Shown here: positions 1-7,999 of the stretch, piece after piece
Layout: each line of letters begins with the position of its first letter
How positions within the stretch are numbered: the stretch's first letter is position 1
The notes under the pieces: generated by a model
The model's database searches: none
What the model saw: only the letters and a program-made list of their open reading frames with translations
Told to the model about the DNA's origin: nothing
Origin: Flavobacteriaceae bacterium
GTDB taxonomy: Bacteria > Bacteroidota > Bacteroidia > Flavobacteriales > Flavobacteriaceae
Direction: 5' to 3'
Length of the DNA stretch: 35,956 bases
Assembly: GCA_027065775.1 (NCBI GenBank)
Contig: JAMONN010000155.1
Coordinates: forward strand, 1-35,956
Program-made: the position numbers and the translations under genes

Positions 1-1
1 T

Positions 2-73
2 CGAAAAGTAATTAAAAACACAAAATATGCAACATATATTTACCGTAAAGAACAACTAAAAATGAAATTTTAA
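2..73 (+). CDS. Possible C-terminal end of a gene cut by the window edge
   Basis: One frame is open from the first bases to a TAA at 71-73 and would encode about 23 residues rich in Lys and Tyr; the other two plus-strand frames close within 15 bases. This is what the last codons of an upstream gene would look like, but the stretch is too short to prove coding or to assign a family. Confidence 0.2.
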   Translation, partial: RKVIKNTKYATYIYRKEQLKMKF

Positions 74-118
74 GGTTTTCCTGAAGTTTTAAATTAACTT
101 GCGGATTTAAGGTATAAC

Positions 119-556
119 ATGAACAATAAACGTTTTAGAATGACTTCCGAAGTACTTTTTAAAGGCGGTACTTCAAAAATACCAAATCATCAAAAAAGCG
201 AACTTAGAAAAGCAGGAAAAGAATTATTTAGATTAATGTCTAAATTAGCGAAAGACAATCCCAAAATTAATTTTTTAATAATTTTAGAAGGTAATAATGC
301 ACGTTGGCAAGACCCTAGAACTGGTAGGTGGAACTATCAAGATATACCAAATGTAGGTTATAAAATAAGTTACAAAAGAGCTTTAGCTTTATATAATTTT
401 TGGAAAGTAAATGGTTACGATTTTAAAAGTTTAAAAAATTGCGAAATCCTTATTTCTGGTAGTGGTTATTTTGGTAAATCTAGAGATGAAGTTAATGAGA
501 GTCAAAACAAACGATTTACTATTCAAATAACTGGTAAAATTGGTGATTTTAAATAG
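119..556 (+). CDS. OmpA/MotB-like C-terminal domain protein without signal peptide
   Basis: The 145-residue product follows the OmpA-like peptidoglycan-binding fold order: an early strand with SEVLF (residues 10-14), a long helix with KAGKELFRLMSKLA, a strand ILEG, a helix starting ISYKRALALYNFW, a strand ILISGSGYFG, and the family-end motif NKRFTIQI, which corresponds to NRRVEI. The Arg of the RA helix is present, but the usual GHTD aspartate that binds diaminopimelate is replaced (EGNNA), so cell-wall binding may be lost or altered. There is no signal peptide or membrane segment. The domain normally sits at the C-terminus of an envelope protein, so this may be a detached tail or a cytosolic stand-alone form. 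The frame is open back to 98, after a TAA at 95-97; ATG 119 is the first ATG. The domain call is from pattern; the function is unknown. Confidence 0.6.
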   Translation: MNNKRFRMTSEVLFKGGTSKIPNHQKSELRKAGKELFRLMSKLAKDNPKINFLIILEGNNARWQDPRTGRWNYQDIPNVGYKISYKRALALYNFWKVNGYDFKSLKNCEILISGSGYFGKSRDEVNESQNKRFTIQITGKIGDFK

Positions 557-560
557 AAAA

Positions 561-692
561 ATGAAAAATAAAGTTCAGTTGGTTTTTTATAATACCACAA
601 TCTCTCCACACAAATCCGAAACAACAATACTAGTAGTAACCGAAATATTCAAAGAATGTTTTGTGCCAAACTATAGAATTTTAATACGGTAA
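561..692 (+). CDS. Possible 43-residue micro-ORF
   Basis: An ATG four bases after the stop of the OmpA-like gene opens a 43-codon frame ending TAA at 690-692. The product has no recognised motif (it begins MKNKVQLVFYNTT). The close spacing would allow translational coupling, but the length and lack of features make chance likely. The rest of 557-836 holds only the secDF promoter. Confidence 0.2.
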   Translation: MKNKVQLVFYNTTISPHKSETTILVVTEIFKECFVPNYRILIR

Positions 693-740
693 TATAAAAA
701 TGCGTAGAACCAACTCTCTAAATAAAATCCTACAAATCAA

Positions 741-771
741 TTGTTCAATTTCATTATAAATACTATATTTG
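741..771 (+). promoter_or_regulatory. Bacteroidota-type promoter for secDF
   Basis: TTG at 741-743 is followed after 20 bases by TATATTTG at 764-771, which matches the TTG / TAnnTTTG consensus of the Bacteroidota primary sigma factor. It lies about 65 bases upstream of the secDF ATG, so transcription would start near 778. Confidence 0.65.
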
Positions 772-836
772 CAAACTTGAAAAAGTAACGCTAAATAGAG
801 CGTATTAAATAAAAAAAAGATTTTAAACTTAAAATA

Positions 837-3752
837 ATGCAAAACAAAGGAGTAATTAGACTATTTGCCATCATTTTCGGATTGATATGTGTATACTATC
901 TATCATTTACCTATACGGCAAAAAATGCAGAAAAGAAAGCGAAAATTTATGCCAATGGCGATAAAGTTAAAGAAAAAGCGTATTTAGATTCTTTAGATAT
1001 TAATTATCTATTAACTAGTTATAAATACAACGAAGTTAAGGATAGAGCAATGAATCTTGGTTTAGATCTTAAAGGAGGAATCAATGCTACTTTAGAAATT
1101 TCTGTAAAAGATATTTTAATTGGTTTATCTGGTAAGTCTAAAAATGTGGTATTTAATCAAGCACTTACGAAAGCTACGGAAATGCAAAAAACCACAAGTG
1201 ATCCATATTTGAATTCGTTTATTACTGCATTTAAAGAAATAAGTGGTGGGAAAACCAAATTAGGTCATCCATCTATTTTCGGAAAATTAGGTTCTGAAAT
1301 CACTAGAGAAACTAGCGATCAAGATGCAGCAAAAATATTAAAAAAACAAGTAGACGCATCTATTGCAACTGCATTTAAAGTATTACGTAATCGTATTGAT
1401 CAGTTTGGTGTAACACAACCAAATATTCAACGTATTGGTAATACTGGTAGAATTTTAATCGAATTGCCAGGAGCAAAAGATATCGATCGTGTAAAAGATA
1501 TTATTACCAGAACTGCGGAATTAGAATTTTGGGAAATGTCAACTTCTAGTGATTTAGGTAGTTTTTTCGGAGCTGCAAATCAAAAATTAGCATCTATAAT
1601 TAAACCTGTTGAAGAAGTATTAAAAGATGCAACAAATGTTGATGAGGTTGATAAATTATTAAGCGGTCAAAGTGATGCGGATAGTTTAAAAGTAAGTAAT
1701 CCTTTGTTTAGTATATTCACTCCTTATCCTGCTAATAACTATGCAGTATTAGGAATAGCTACTATAGGAAACAAAGAAAAAATTAATGCTTATTTAAGTA
1801 AGTCAGAAGTTAAAGCATTATTACCTTCTACATTAAAATACACTAAATTTTTATGGGATAACCCTAAAAAAGGAAGCGATACTATACGTTTATATGCTAT
1901 AAAAGGTAATCGTAAAAATGTAGCACCAATTCATGGTGATGTAATAAAAAGCGCAAGACAAGACTTTGAAACATTAGGTGCTAACCCATTGATTTCAATG
2001 ACTATGAAAAGTGATGCCTCAAGAGCATGGGCAAAAATGACAGAAAAAAACCTTAAAAGACCAGTTGCTGTAGTTTTAGATAGTATTGTTTATTCTGCAC
2101 CAACAGTACAATCGGTTATTAAAGGTGGTTCTACACAAATTACTGGTAACTTTACTGTAGAAGAAGCACAAGATGTTGCAAACGCATTACAATCTGGTAA
2201 ATTACCAGCATCTGCACATATTATACAATCGGAGATTGTTGGACCATCATTAGGTCAAGAAGCAATAGATAGTGGTTATAAATCTTTTATGATTGCTATT
2301 GCATTAATATTATTATGGATGATGTTCTATTATGGTAAAGCAGGTATTTTTACCAATATTGCATTAGTATTAAACATGTTATTTGTATTTGGTGTGTTAG
2401 CTGCATTTGGTGCAGTATTAACTTTACCTGGTATTGCAGGTATTGTACTTACCATCGGTATGGCAGTAGATGCGAACGTACTTATATACGAAAGAATTAA
2501 AGAAGAAATAGCAGGTGGAAAACCACTTAAAGAAGCAATTAATGCAGGTTACAAAGGTTCATTATCTTCTATTTTAGATGCAAATATTACAACATTATTA
2601 ACAGGTATTGTATTATTTGTTTTTGGTTCAGGACCAGTTAAAGGTTTTGCAACTACTTTAATTATTGGTATTTTAACTTCATTATTCTCTGCGATTTATA
2701 TTTCAAGATTATTTATTGAATGGTTTATCAATAGCGGAAAAACAATGACGTTTAACACTAGTATTACTAAAAACTGGTTTAAAAACATCAACATAGATTT
2801 CTTGAAAAAGCGTAAAATGGCGTTAATAATTTCAGGTGTATTATTAGCGATTGGTTTTGGTTCTTTAGTAACACAAGGTTTAAATTATGGTGTAGATTTT
2901 TCAGGAGGAAGAACGTTTACTATTAAATTCGATAAAGATGTAAATGCTACTGATGTAGCAAATAGTCTTAAAGGTGCTTTCGGAACTACACCAGAAGTAA
3001 AAACTTATGGTGGAGAAAATCAATTAAAAATAACTACAAAATATGAAGTTGATAATACCAGCAAAACTATTGATGCTGAAATTGAAACTTTATTATTTAC
3101 TAATTTAAAACCATTTTTCTCATCTAACATAAGTTTAGAAGACTTTAAAATTTCTGCAGATAAAAGCGATGTTGGTTTAATGCGTACAGAAATGGTTGGG
3201 CCAACTATTGCAGATGATATTAAAAAAGATGCATTATGGGCTATTTTAGGTTCTTTATTAATTGTTTTCTTATATATTTTAATTCGTTTTAGAAAATGGC
3301 AATTTAGTTTAGGTGCTGTAATTGCAGTATTTCATGATGTTTTAATTGTATTAGGAGTATTCTCCTTATTACATAAATTTTTACCTTTCGAGGAAATTAA
3401 CCAAGCATTTATTGCAGCGATTCTTACGGTTGTTGGTTACTCTTTAAATGATACTGTGGTAATATTCGATAGAATTAGAGAATTTGCAAACGATCATGAA
3501 GATTGGAAATATAAAGATGTTGTAAACAAAGCATTAAGTAGTACTTTAGGTAGAACAATAAATACATCGTTAACAACTTTAGTAACCTTATTAGCTATCT
3601 TTATTTTTGGTGGAGACTCCATTAAAGGATTTATGTTTGCAATGATTATAGGTGTTATTGTAGGTACGTATTCATCACTATTTATTGCAACGCCAATTAT
3701 GTATGATTTCATTATGAAAGGAAAAAATAAAAAATTGAAAGAAGTAGAATAA
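837..3752 (+). CDS. secDF: Protein translocase subunit SecDF (fused)
   Basis: SecDF is the inner-membrane, proton-driven partner of SecYEG that pulls exported proteins through on the periplasmic side. The 971-residue product carries both halves in one chain, the usual Bacteroidota arrangement. The SecD half has an N-terminal membrane helix (about 8-26), the GLDLKGG motif (75-81), a large periplasmic domain, and a five-helix membrane bundle containing TIGMAVDANVLIYERI and the GSGPVKGFATTL loop. The SecF half begins after about residue 650, with GVDFSGG near 685-691 and a second bundle containing TVVGYSLNDTVVIFDRIRE and GGDSIKGF. The paired VDANVLIYER and LNDTVVIFDR segments carry the conserved proton-path aspartates. 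The gene has its own promoter and a hairpin terminator, so it is probably monocistronic. Confidence 0.97.
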   Translation: MQNKGVIRLFAIIFGLICVYYLSFTYTAKNAEKKAKIYANGDKVKEKAYLDSLDINYLLTSYKYNEVKDRAMNLGLDLKGGINATLEISVKDILIGLSGKSKNVVFNQALTKATEMQKTTSDPYLNSFITAFKEISGGKTKLGHPSIFGKLGSEITRETSDQDAAKILKKQVDASIATAFKVLRNRIDQFGVTQPNIQRIGNTGRILIELPGAKDIDRVKDIITRTAELEFWEMSTSSDLGSFFGAANQKLASIIKPVEEVLKDATNVDEVDKLLSGQSDADSLKVSNPLFSIFTPYPANNYAVLGIATIGNKEKINAYLSKSEVKALLPSTLKYTKFLWDNPKKGSDTIRLYAIKGNRKNVAPIHGDVIKSARQDFETLGANPLISMTMKSDASRAWAKMTEKNLKRPVAVVLDSIVYSAPTVQSVIKGGSTQITGNFTVEEAQDVANALQSGKLPASAHIIQSEIVGPSLGQEAIDSGYKSFMIAIALILLWMMFYYGKAGIFTNIALVLNMLFVFGVLAAFGAVLTLPGIAGIVLTIGMAVDANVLIYERIKEEIAGGKPLKEAINAGYKGSLSSILDANITTLLTGIVLFVFGSGPVKGFATTLIIGILTSLFSAIYISRLFIEWFINSGKTMTFNTSITKNWFKNINIDFLKKRKMALIISGVLLAIGFGSLVTQGLNYGVDFSGGRTFTIKFDKDVNATDVANSLKGAFGTTPEVKTYGGENQLKITTKYEVDNTSKTIDAEIETLLFTNLKPFFSSNISLEDFKISADKSDVGLMRTEMVGPTIADDIKKDALWAILGSLLIVFLYILIRFRKWQFSLGAVIAVFHDVLIVLGVFSLLHKFLPFEEINQAFIAAILTVVGYSLNDTVVIFDRIREFANDHEDWKYKDVVNKALSSTLGRTINTSLTTLVTLLAIFIFGGDSIKGFMFAMIIGVIVGTYSSLFIATPIMYDFIMKGKNKKLKEVE

Positions 3753-3774
3753 TTTCAATATATGATATAAAAAT

Positions 3775-3809
3775 AACCTTTCAAGATTTCTAATTTTGAA
3801 AGGTTTTTT
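3775..3809 (+). terminator. Intrinsic terminator after secDF
   Basis: Arms AACCTTTCAA (3775-3784) and TTGAAAGGTT (3796-3805) pair over ten bases around an 11-base loop and run into a T stretch. It lies 22 bases after the secDF stop. Confidence 0.75.
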
Positions 3810-3862
3810 GATTAAGATTGACATTAAAACTAAATTAAATCTTCGGAAAAAATCACAAATAA

Positions 3863-4978
3863 ATGAGCACTCTAAAAATACACGACAAATATTTTAAACC
3901 ATATAAAAGCAAAAAAAAAATTGCAAAATATGTGTCTTATTTAGTTAAACAAGTTGAAAATGATCTAGAAGAAAATGAAATACCATTATTTATAGGTATT
4001 TTGAATGGTTCTTTTATGTTTGCTGCCGATTTTATTAGAGAATTTAAAGGCGAATGCGAAATTAGTTTTGTAAAATTTGCTTCTTATGAAGGAACAACTT
4101 CTACAGGTCAAGTAAAAAAACTAGTTGGTATAAATGAAAATTTAGAAGGTAGAACTGTAATCATCTTAGAAGATATAATTGATACAGGAAATACCTTAAC
4201 AGAAATTTATAATATATTTAAAGATAAAAAATTAAAGCAACTTAGAATTGCGACATTGTTTTTTAAACCAGATGTTTTCCGTAAAGAACTACATATAGAT
4301 TATATTGGTAAATCTATACCCGATAAATTTATTGTAGGTTATGGTTTAGATTATGATGGTTTAGGCAGAAACATACCTAGCATATATCAATTAACAACAC
4401 AAAAGATGACAAACATTGTATTATTTGGTCCTCCAGGTGCAGGAAAAGGAACACAAGCAACAATTTTAAAAGACAAATATGACTTAATTCATATCTCAAC
4501 TGGTGATGTTTTTAGATATAATATTAAAAATGGAACTAAGTTAGGTTTATTAGCCAAATCTTTTATGGATAAAGGCGATTTGGTACCAGATGAAGTTACT
4601 ATTAATATGCTTAAAGCAGAAGTAGATAAAAATGCGGACGCTAAAGGTTTTATTTTTGATGGTTTTCCAAGAACAGAATCACAAGCAAAAGCATTAGATG
4701 ATTTTCTTTCTGAAAAAGGAGAAGCAATTAATGGTATGGTTGCACTTGAAGTGGAAGAAGATTTACTAGTAAAAAGATTATTAAAAAGAGGAGAAACTAG
4801 CGGAAGACCAGACGATCAAGATGAAAGTAAAATCCGTAATCGATTTAATGAATACGAAACAAAAACTGCTATTTTACAACATTATTACGAAGATCAGAAC
4901 AAATATTTTGGTGTAAATGGCGTTGGTTCTATTGAGAAAATAACTTTAAGACTTTGCGAAGTTTTTGATACATTATAG
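3863..4978 (+). CDS. Hypoxanthine phosphoribosyltransferase-adenylate kinase fusion
   Basis: One 371-codon frame encodes two purine enzymes. Residues 1-181 are a hypoxanthine phosphoribosyltransferase (hypoxanthine plus PRPP to IMP), with the PRPP-binding motif ILEDIIDTGNTL and the GILNGSFMF segment. Residues 182-371 are a complete 190-residue adenylate kinase (ATP + AMP to 2 ADP), starting at an internal ATG (4406) with the P-loop GPPGAGKGTQ, the STGDVFR and FDGFPRT motifs, and a short LID containing RGETSGRPDD. No stop separates the domains, and the linker is essentially the natural HPRT C-terminus. Adjacent hpt and adk genes are common in this group; here they are joined. The internal ATG could still give free adenylate kinase. 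Either domain alone would be a standard call. Confidence 0.93.
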   Translation: MSTLKIHDKYFKPYKSKKKIAKYVSYLVKQVENDLEENEIPLFIGILNGSFMFAADFIREFKGECEISFVKFASYEGTTSTGQVKKLVGINENLEGRTVIILEDIIDTGNTLTEIYNIFKDKKLKQLRIATLFFKPDVFRKELHIDYIGKSIPDKFIVGYGLDYDGLGRNIPSIYQLTTQKMTNIVLFGPPGAGKGTQATILKDKYDLIHISTGDVFRYNIKNGTKLGLLAKSFMDKGDLVPDEVTINMLKAEVDKNADAKGFIFDGFPRTESQAKALDDFLSEKGEAINGMVALEVEEDLLVKRLLKRGETSGRPDDQDESKIRNRFNEYETKTAILQHYYEDQNKYFGVNGVGSIEKITLRLCEVFDTL

Positions 4979-4990
4979 AAAATAGCAAAT

Positions 4991-5023
4991 AGACCTTCAA
5001 GGTTTTTAAAACCTTGAAGGTCT
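4991..5023. repeat. 33-base near-perfect palindrome (REP-like or terminator)
   Basis: Arms AGACCTTCAAGGTTTT (4991-5006) and its exact reverse complement (5008-5023) flank a single T. It begins 13 bases after the adenylate kinase stop and may end transcription in both directions, although no long T run follows. The 16-base arms with a one-base loop are shared by palindromes of other sequence at 7602-7634 and (17-base arms) 25103-25137. Confidence 0.7.
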
Positions 5024-5040
5024 AGCTTTAAATTAAACAA

Positions 5041-5090
5041 TTTGCCTTGCGACCTTTGTGAAAACATTGCGACCTTTGCGGTTAAACAAC
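5041..5090. repeat. CTTTGCG-type dispersed intergenic repeat
   Basis: Three clustered variants of the unit (CCTTGCGACCTTTGTG, then ATTGCGACCTTTGCGG) lie directly before the obg start. A related block occurs at 24038-24080 in front of another gene. The block is open in the obg frame, which falsely extends the ORF back to 5058. Confidence 0.6.
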
Positions 5091-5096
5091 AATACA

Positions 5097-6089
5097 ATGA
5101 CTGAAGGAAATTTTGTAGACTACATAAAAATATATGCTTCTGCTGGTAATGGCGGAAAAGGTTCTGTGCATTTACATAGAGAAAAGTACATTACTAAAGG
5201 CGGACCAGATGGTGGCGATGGCGGTCGTGGTGGACACATTATTATTAGAGCAAATAGAGAAATGTGGACTCTTTTTCATCTAAAATTTAAACAACATTTT
5301 AGAGCAACCGAAGGTCATGGCGGAAGTGGAAGTAGAAGTACAGGTAAAGATGGTAAAGATATTTATATTGATGTTCCTTTAGGTACTATTATCCGACATG
5401 GCGAAACGCAAGAAAAATTATTTGAAGTAACAGAAGATAAAGAAGAAGTTATTTTATTAAGAGGTGGACAAGGCGGTCGAGGTAATTGGCACTTTAGATC
5501 TTCTACAAATCAAACACCTAGATATGCACAACCAGGAATTGATGGTTTAGAAGCTTGGTTTCAATTAGAATTAAAAGTACTAGCAGATGTTGGTTTAGTA
5601 GGTTTTCCTAATGCTGGTAAATCCACTTTATTATCTGTAATTACTTCAGCAAAACCTAAAATAGCAGATTATGCTTTTACTACTTTAAAACCAAATTTAG
5701 GTATTGTAGAATATCGTAATTTTAGATCTTTTGTAATGGCGGATATTCCTGGTATTATCGAAGGTGCAGCAGAAGGAAAAGGATTAGGGCATCGTTTTTT
5801 AAGACATATAGAACGTAATTCTACGTTGTTATTTATGATTCCTGCAGATAGTGATGATATTAAAAAAGAATACGAAATATTGTTGAATGAATTACGTAAA
5901 CATAATCCAGAATTAATAGACAAACAACGTTTGTTGGCGATTTCAAAATCGGATATGTTAGATGATGAACTTATAGAAGAAATAACTAAAGAATTACCAA
6001 AAGACGTTCCTTTTATATTTATTTCTTCGGTAGCACAGCAAAATATAATGGAACTTAAAGATAAACTTTGGGCGATGTTGCAGGATTAA
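5097..6089 (+). CDS. obg: Obg family GTPase
   Basis: Obg GTPases bind the large ribosomal subunit and take part in ribosome maturation and growth control. The product is 330 residues from ATG 5097. The frame extends upstream to 5058 only through a dispersed repeat, and [20 protein letters not shown] is the natural Obg N-terminus. Residues 1-158 form the Gly-rich Obg fold ([20 protein letters not shown]). The G domain follows, with G1 GFPNAGKST near 166-174, a G3 DIPG, G4 SKSD and a G5-like ISSVA. The C-terminal OCT domain of longer homologues is absent, as is usual here. The stop codon (6087-6089) overlaps the stop of the oppositely oriented ATPase gene, and a second copy of the last 159 bases lies at 7442-7600. 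The last codon reads GAT TAA here but GAA TAG in that copy. Confidence 0.97.
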   Translation: MTEGNFVDYIKIYASAGNGGKGSVHLHREKYITKGGPDGGDGGRGGHIIIRANREMWTLFHLKFKQHFRATEGHGGSGSRSTGKDGKDIYIDVPLGTIIRHGETQEKLFEVTEDKEEVILLRGGQGGRGNWHFRSSTNQTPRYAQPGIDGLEAWFQLELKVLADVGLVGFPNAGKSTLLSVITSAKPKIADYAFTTLKPNLGIVEYRNFRSFVMADIPGIIEGAAEGKGLGHRFLRHIERNSTLLFMIPADSDDIKKEYEILLNELRKHNPELIDKQRLLAISKSDMLDDELIEEITKELPKDVPFIFISSVAQQNIMELKDKLWAMLQD

Positions 6090-7279
6090 TACAGAAACCC
6101 AAACAACCAAAGTGGTATTATATTTCCATTACCATATTCTATATTATCTTTAATAACATAAGCGTTCTTAATATCTTTTATTTGTTTTTTCGTTTTGTTT
6201 TTTCCTCCAATTTCAAAAGTATAGGTATCATTAACTACAAAATCACTTTTATTAGATAAATCTATTTTAGAAACAATTTTTAATTGATTTAAAAAAAACG
6301 TCTCCCTAATATTACCAATATTTGCATTTTTATTTGCAATGGCATTTATAATATTTGTATTGTTTAAATACAATTTATCTGGTTTACTTAAAATGGTAAT
6401 TCCTTTATTTGGTTTATTTATTATAGTAATTAATCTTGCTTTATCTAAATAAGTAAGTGCTTTTATTAAACTTTGTCTAGAGATGTTAATTTTTTCAGCA
6501 ATTTTACTAATATTTGGTATAAAGGGTACACTTGTAGCTATAGCAAAAAGCAATTTTTTAATTTTTGTAACTTGTTGAAAATCTATATTTTCTACTGCTA
6601 AAATATCAACCTCAATAATTAGGTTAATGGTATTTATTAGTTTTTGTTGGTATTCAGTTATTCCTTGAGTGAAATATGGATATGCACCATATTGATTGTA
6701 TGTATTAAAAGTGAGAATTGGTTTTATTTTTTGATTAATTTCTGAAGCAATTTCAACATGATTTTTAAGTATGTTTTCTAAACTATAAATTGGCAATTTA
6801 ATTGAATTTTCTAATTCAATAAATTCTCTAATTGACATTTCTGGTAAAGTATAACTTACAACTCTACGAGATAAATCAGATTCCGATTTATAAATTTCTA
6901 AAATAGATGATGAAGTAAAAACTACTTTTAAATCAGGATGATTGTCATAGATTAATTTTATTTCTCTCGACCAATTTGGGTATTTATGAACTTCATCTAA
7001 AAAGAGATATTTTCCATCATTTTGTGAAAATTCTTCTGCTAACTCTATTAAATTATTTTCTGTAAAAAATAATTCGTCCATAGATATATATAAAACAGAA
7101 TTATCTTTAGGTAAATTTAATTTTATGTGTTGTAATAAGAGTGTAGTTTTACCAACACCTCTTGCGCCTTTTATAGCAATTAGTTGGTTGTCCCAATTAA
7201 TTTTAGATAACAAAAAACGTTTGAAATTTGTTTTCGTTCTTTCTATTTTTGTTCTAGATTTATTGAATAAAGAAACCAT
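6086..7279 (-). CDS. AAA_14 ATPase with C-terminal DUF4143 domain
   Basis: Predicted product of 397 residues. It has Walker [10 protein letters not shown] (38-46), Walker [11 protein letters not shown] (91-100), a sensor-like VVFTSSSIL, then a winged-helix-like middle ([15 protein letters not shown]). The C-terminal segment [13 protein letters not shown] and the end [10 protein letters not shown] are typical of DUF4143, which resembles a PD-(D/E)XK nuclease fold. These proteins are widespread, poorly understood accessory ATPases. Codons rise to an upstream ATG at 7333, but a TATATTTG element at 7298-7305 would leave that start outside the transcript, so 7279 is preferred. The gene points against obg and its stop overlaps the obg stop. 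The flanking copies of obg and glmS pieces mark it as an insertion. Confidence 0.85.
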   Translation of the reverse strand: MVSLFNKSRTKIERTKTNFKRFLLSKINWDNQLIAIKGARGVGKTTLLLQHIKLNLPKDNSVLYISMDELFFTENNLIELAEEFSQNDGKYLFLDEVHKYPNWSREIKLIYDNHPDLKVVFTSSSILEIYKSESDLSRRVVSYTLPEMSIREFIELENSIKLPIYSLENILKNHVEIASEINQKIKPILTFNTYNQYGAYPYFTQGITEYQQKLINTINLIIEVDILAVENIDFQQVTKIKKLLFAIATSVPFIPNISKIAEKINISRQSLIKALTYLDKARLITIINKPNKGITILSKPDKLYLNNTNIINAIANKNANIGNIRETFFLNQLKIVSKIDLSNKSDFVVNDTYTFEIGGKNKTKKQIKDIKNAYVIKDNIEYGNGNIIPLWLFGFLY

Positions 7280-7297
7280 ATTGTTAATTATAAATAA

Positions 7298-7305
7298 CAA
7301 ATATA
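7298..7305 (-). promoter_or_regulatory. TAnnTTTG element upstream of the ATPase gene
   Basis: On the minus strand this reads TATATTTG and lies 18 bases before ATG 7279. The nearest upstream TTG is about 25 bases away, longer than the usual 19-21, so only the -7 part is convincing. Confidence 0.4.
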
Positions 7306-7371
7306 TAAAAATATTGTTAAACACGATTAACAATTAACACATTAAAAAAACCAATGCATTATTGAATGTAG

Positions 7372-7441
7372 GAAATTTCTTTTAATTTTAACGCATTTTA
7401 ACGCACCTTCTAAAGCCACAGGAAAATTAAAACCTCTACCT
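7372..7441 (-). pseudogene. glmS internal fragment (duplicate)
   Basis: These bases match the interior of the resident glmS at 8358-8417 (residues about 479-498, [20 protein letters not shown]), in the same orientation. A 10-base repeat (TTTTAACGCA twice) breaks the frame. Outside it, the two base changes are synonymous (TTC/TTT, GCA/GCG), as between alleles of related strains. The fragment ends at 7441, exactly where the obg fragment begins. Confidence 0.85.
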
Positions 7442-7600
7442 TTGTTAGCGATTTCAAAATCGGATATGTTAGATGATGAACTTATAGAAGAAATAACTAA
7501 AGAATTACCAAAAGACGCTCCTTTTATATTTATTTCTTCGGTTGCACAACAAAATATAATGGAACTTAAAGATAAACTTTGGGCGATGTTGCAGGAATAG
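7442..7600 (+). pseudogene. obg 3'-end fragment (duplicate)
   Basis: 159 bases match obg 5931-6089 (residues about 279-330 plus stop) with six differences. One changes Val to Ala, three are synonymous, and two change the end from GAT TAA to GAA TAG. The fragment has no start and cannot be expressed alone. Because it is not downstream of the ATPase insertion, its GAA TAG end may be the original obg terminus. The palindrome at 7602 follows its stop directly. Confidence 0.9.
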
Positions 7601-7601
7601 T

Positions 7602-7634
7602 ATTCACACCGTGACTTTAAGTCACGGTGTGAAT
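7602..7634. repeat. 33-base near-perfect palindrome
   Basis: Arms ATTCACACCGTGACTT (7602-7617) and the exact reverse complement (7619-7634) flank a single T, followed by ATTTTT. It starts one base after the stop of the duplicated obg end and is probably a terminator or REP-like element. Confidence 0.7.
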
Positions 7635-7757
7635 ATTTTTAAGACACTATCCTTTTAAAAGAACACCATTTCAAAATGGTTATGTATTTTTCTCTAATTG
7701 CTTTAGACCACTGATAAGTTTTAACCACAGTTTATCTGGGTTACAAATATAAAAATC
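7635..7757. other. Non-coding spacer between two obg tail copies
   Basis: No credible ORF is present. A small hairpin with arms ACCATTT and AAATGGT lies at 7665-7680. Nothing else is recognisable. The stretch is bounded on both sides by copies of the obg 3' end, so it may be an inserted or duplicated segment. Confidence 0.4.
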
Positions 7758-7777
7758 AATAAACTTTGGGCGATGTT
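7758..7777 (+). repeat. Third copy of the obg tail (19-20 bases)
   Basis: ATAAACTTTGGGCGATGTT at 7759-7777 is identical to obg 6061-6079 and to 7572-7590. It ends three bases before the stop of the small membrane-protein gene that is read from the other strand. Confidence 0.75.
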
Positions 7778-7780
7778 AAA

Positions 7781-7912
7781 TTAACCAAAAAACAGTTTTA
7801 AAAAGCGTTCAGCATTAAACCACATATAAATAATCACAAAAAGTAAAACAACCATAACCAAACCCCTAATGTTGTTTGGTTTTTTTCTGTGGTTAATTTT
7901 TCTGAATTCCAT
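7781..7912 (-). CDS. Small single-helix membrane protein
   Basis: From ATG 7912 the product has 43 residues: a basic N-terminus (MEFRKINHRKKPNN), one hydrophobic helix (LVMVVLLFVIIYMWF) and a short tail. The frame can be extended to 7972 but the added segment looks non-coding. It lies 87 bases downstream of glmS on the same strand and could be co-transcribed. No family is recognised; the positive-inside pattern suggests a cytoplasmic N-terminus. Confidence 0.55.
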   Translation of the reverse strand: MEFRKINHRKKPNNIRGLVMVVLLFVIIYMWFNAERFLKLFFG

Positions 7913-7999
7913 AGTAATTTGTGTAACTGTTTTTTGTTTAATCGTGTAATTGTATATTAAACGGTTACACAAAAAACAATTAAACCATATTCATAAAAC

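Noticed and set aside
119-556. Zorya-type defence component (ZorB-like)
   Set aside because: Only the OmpA-like domain is present, with no MotA-like partner or nuclease/helicase genes in the window.
5058-5096. N-terminal extension of obg
   Set aside because: It is encoded by the CTTTGCG repeat, whereas the ATG at 5097 gives the standard Obg N-terminus.
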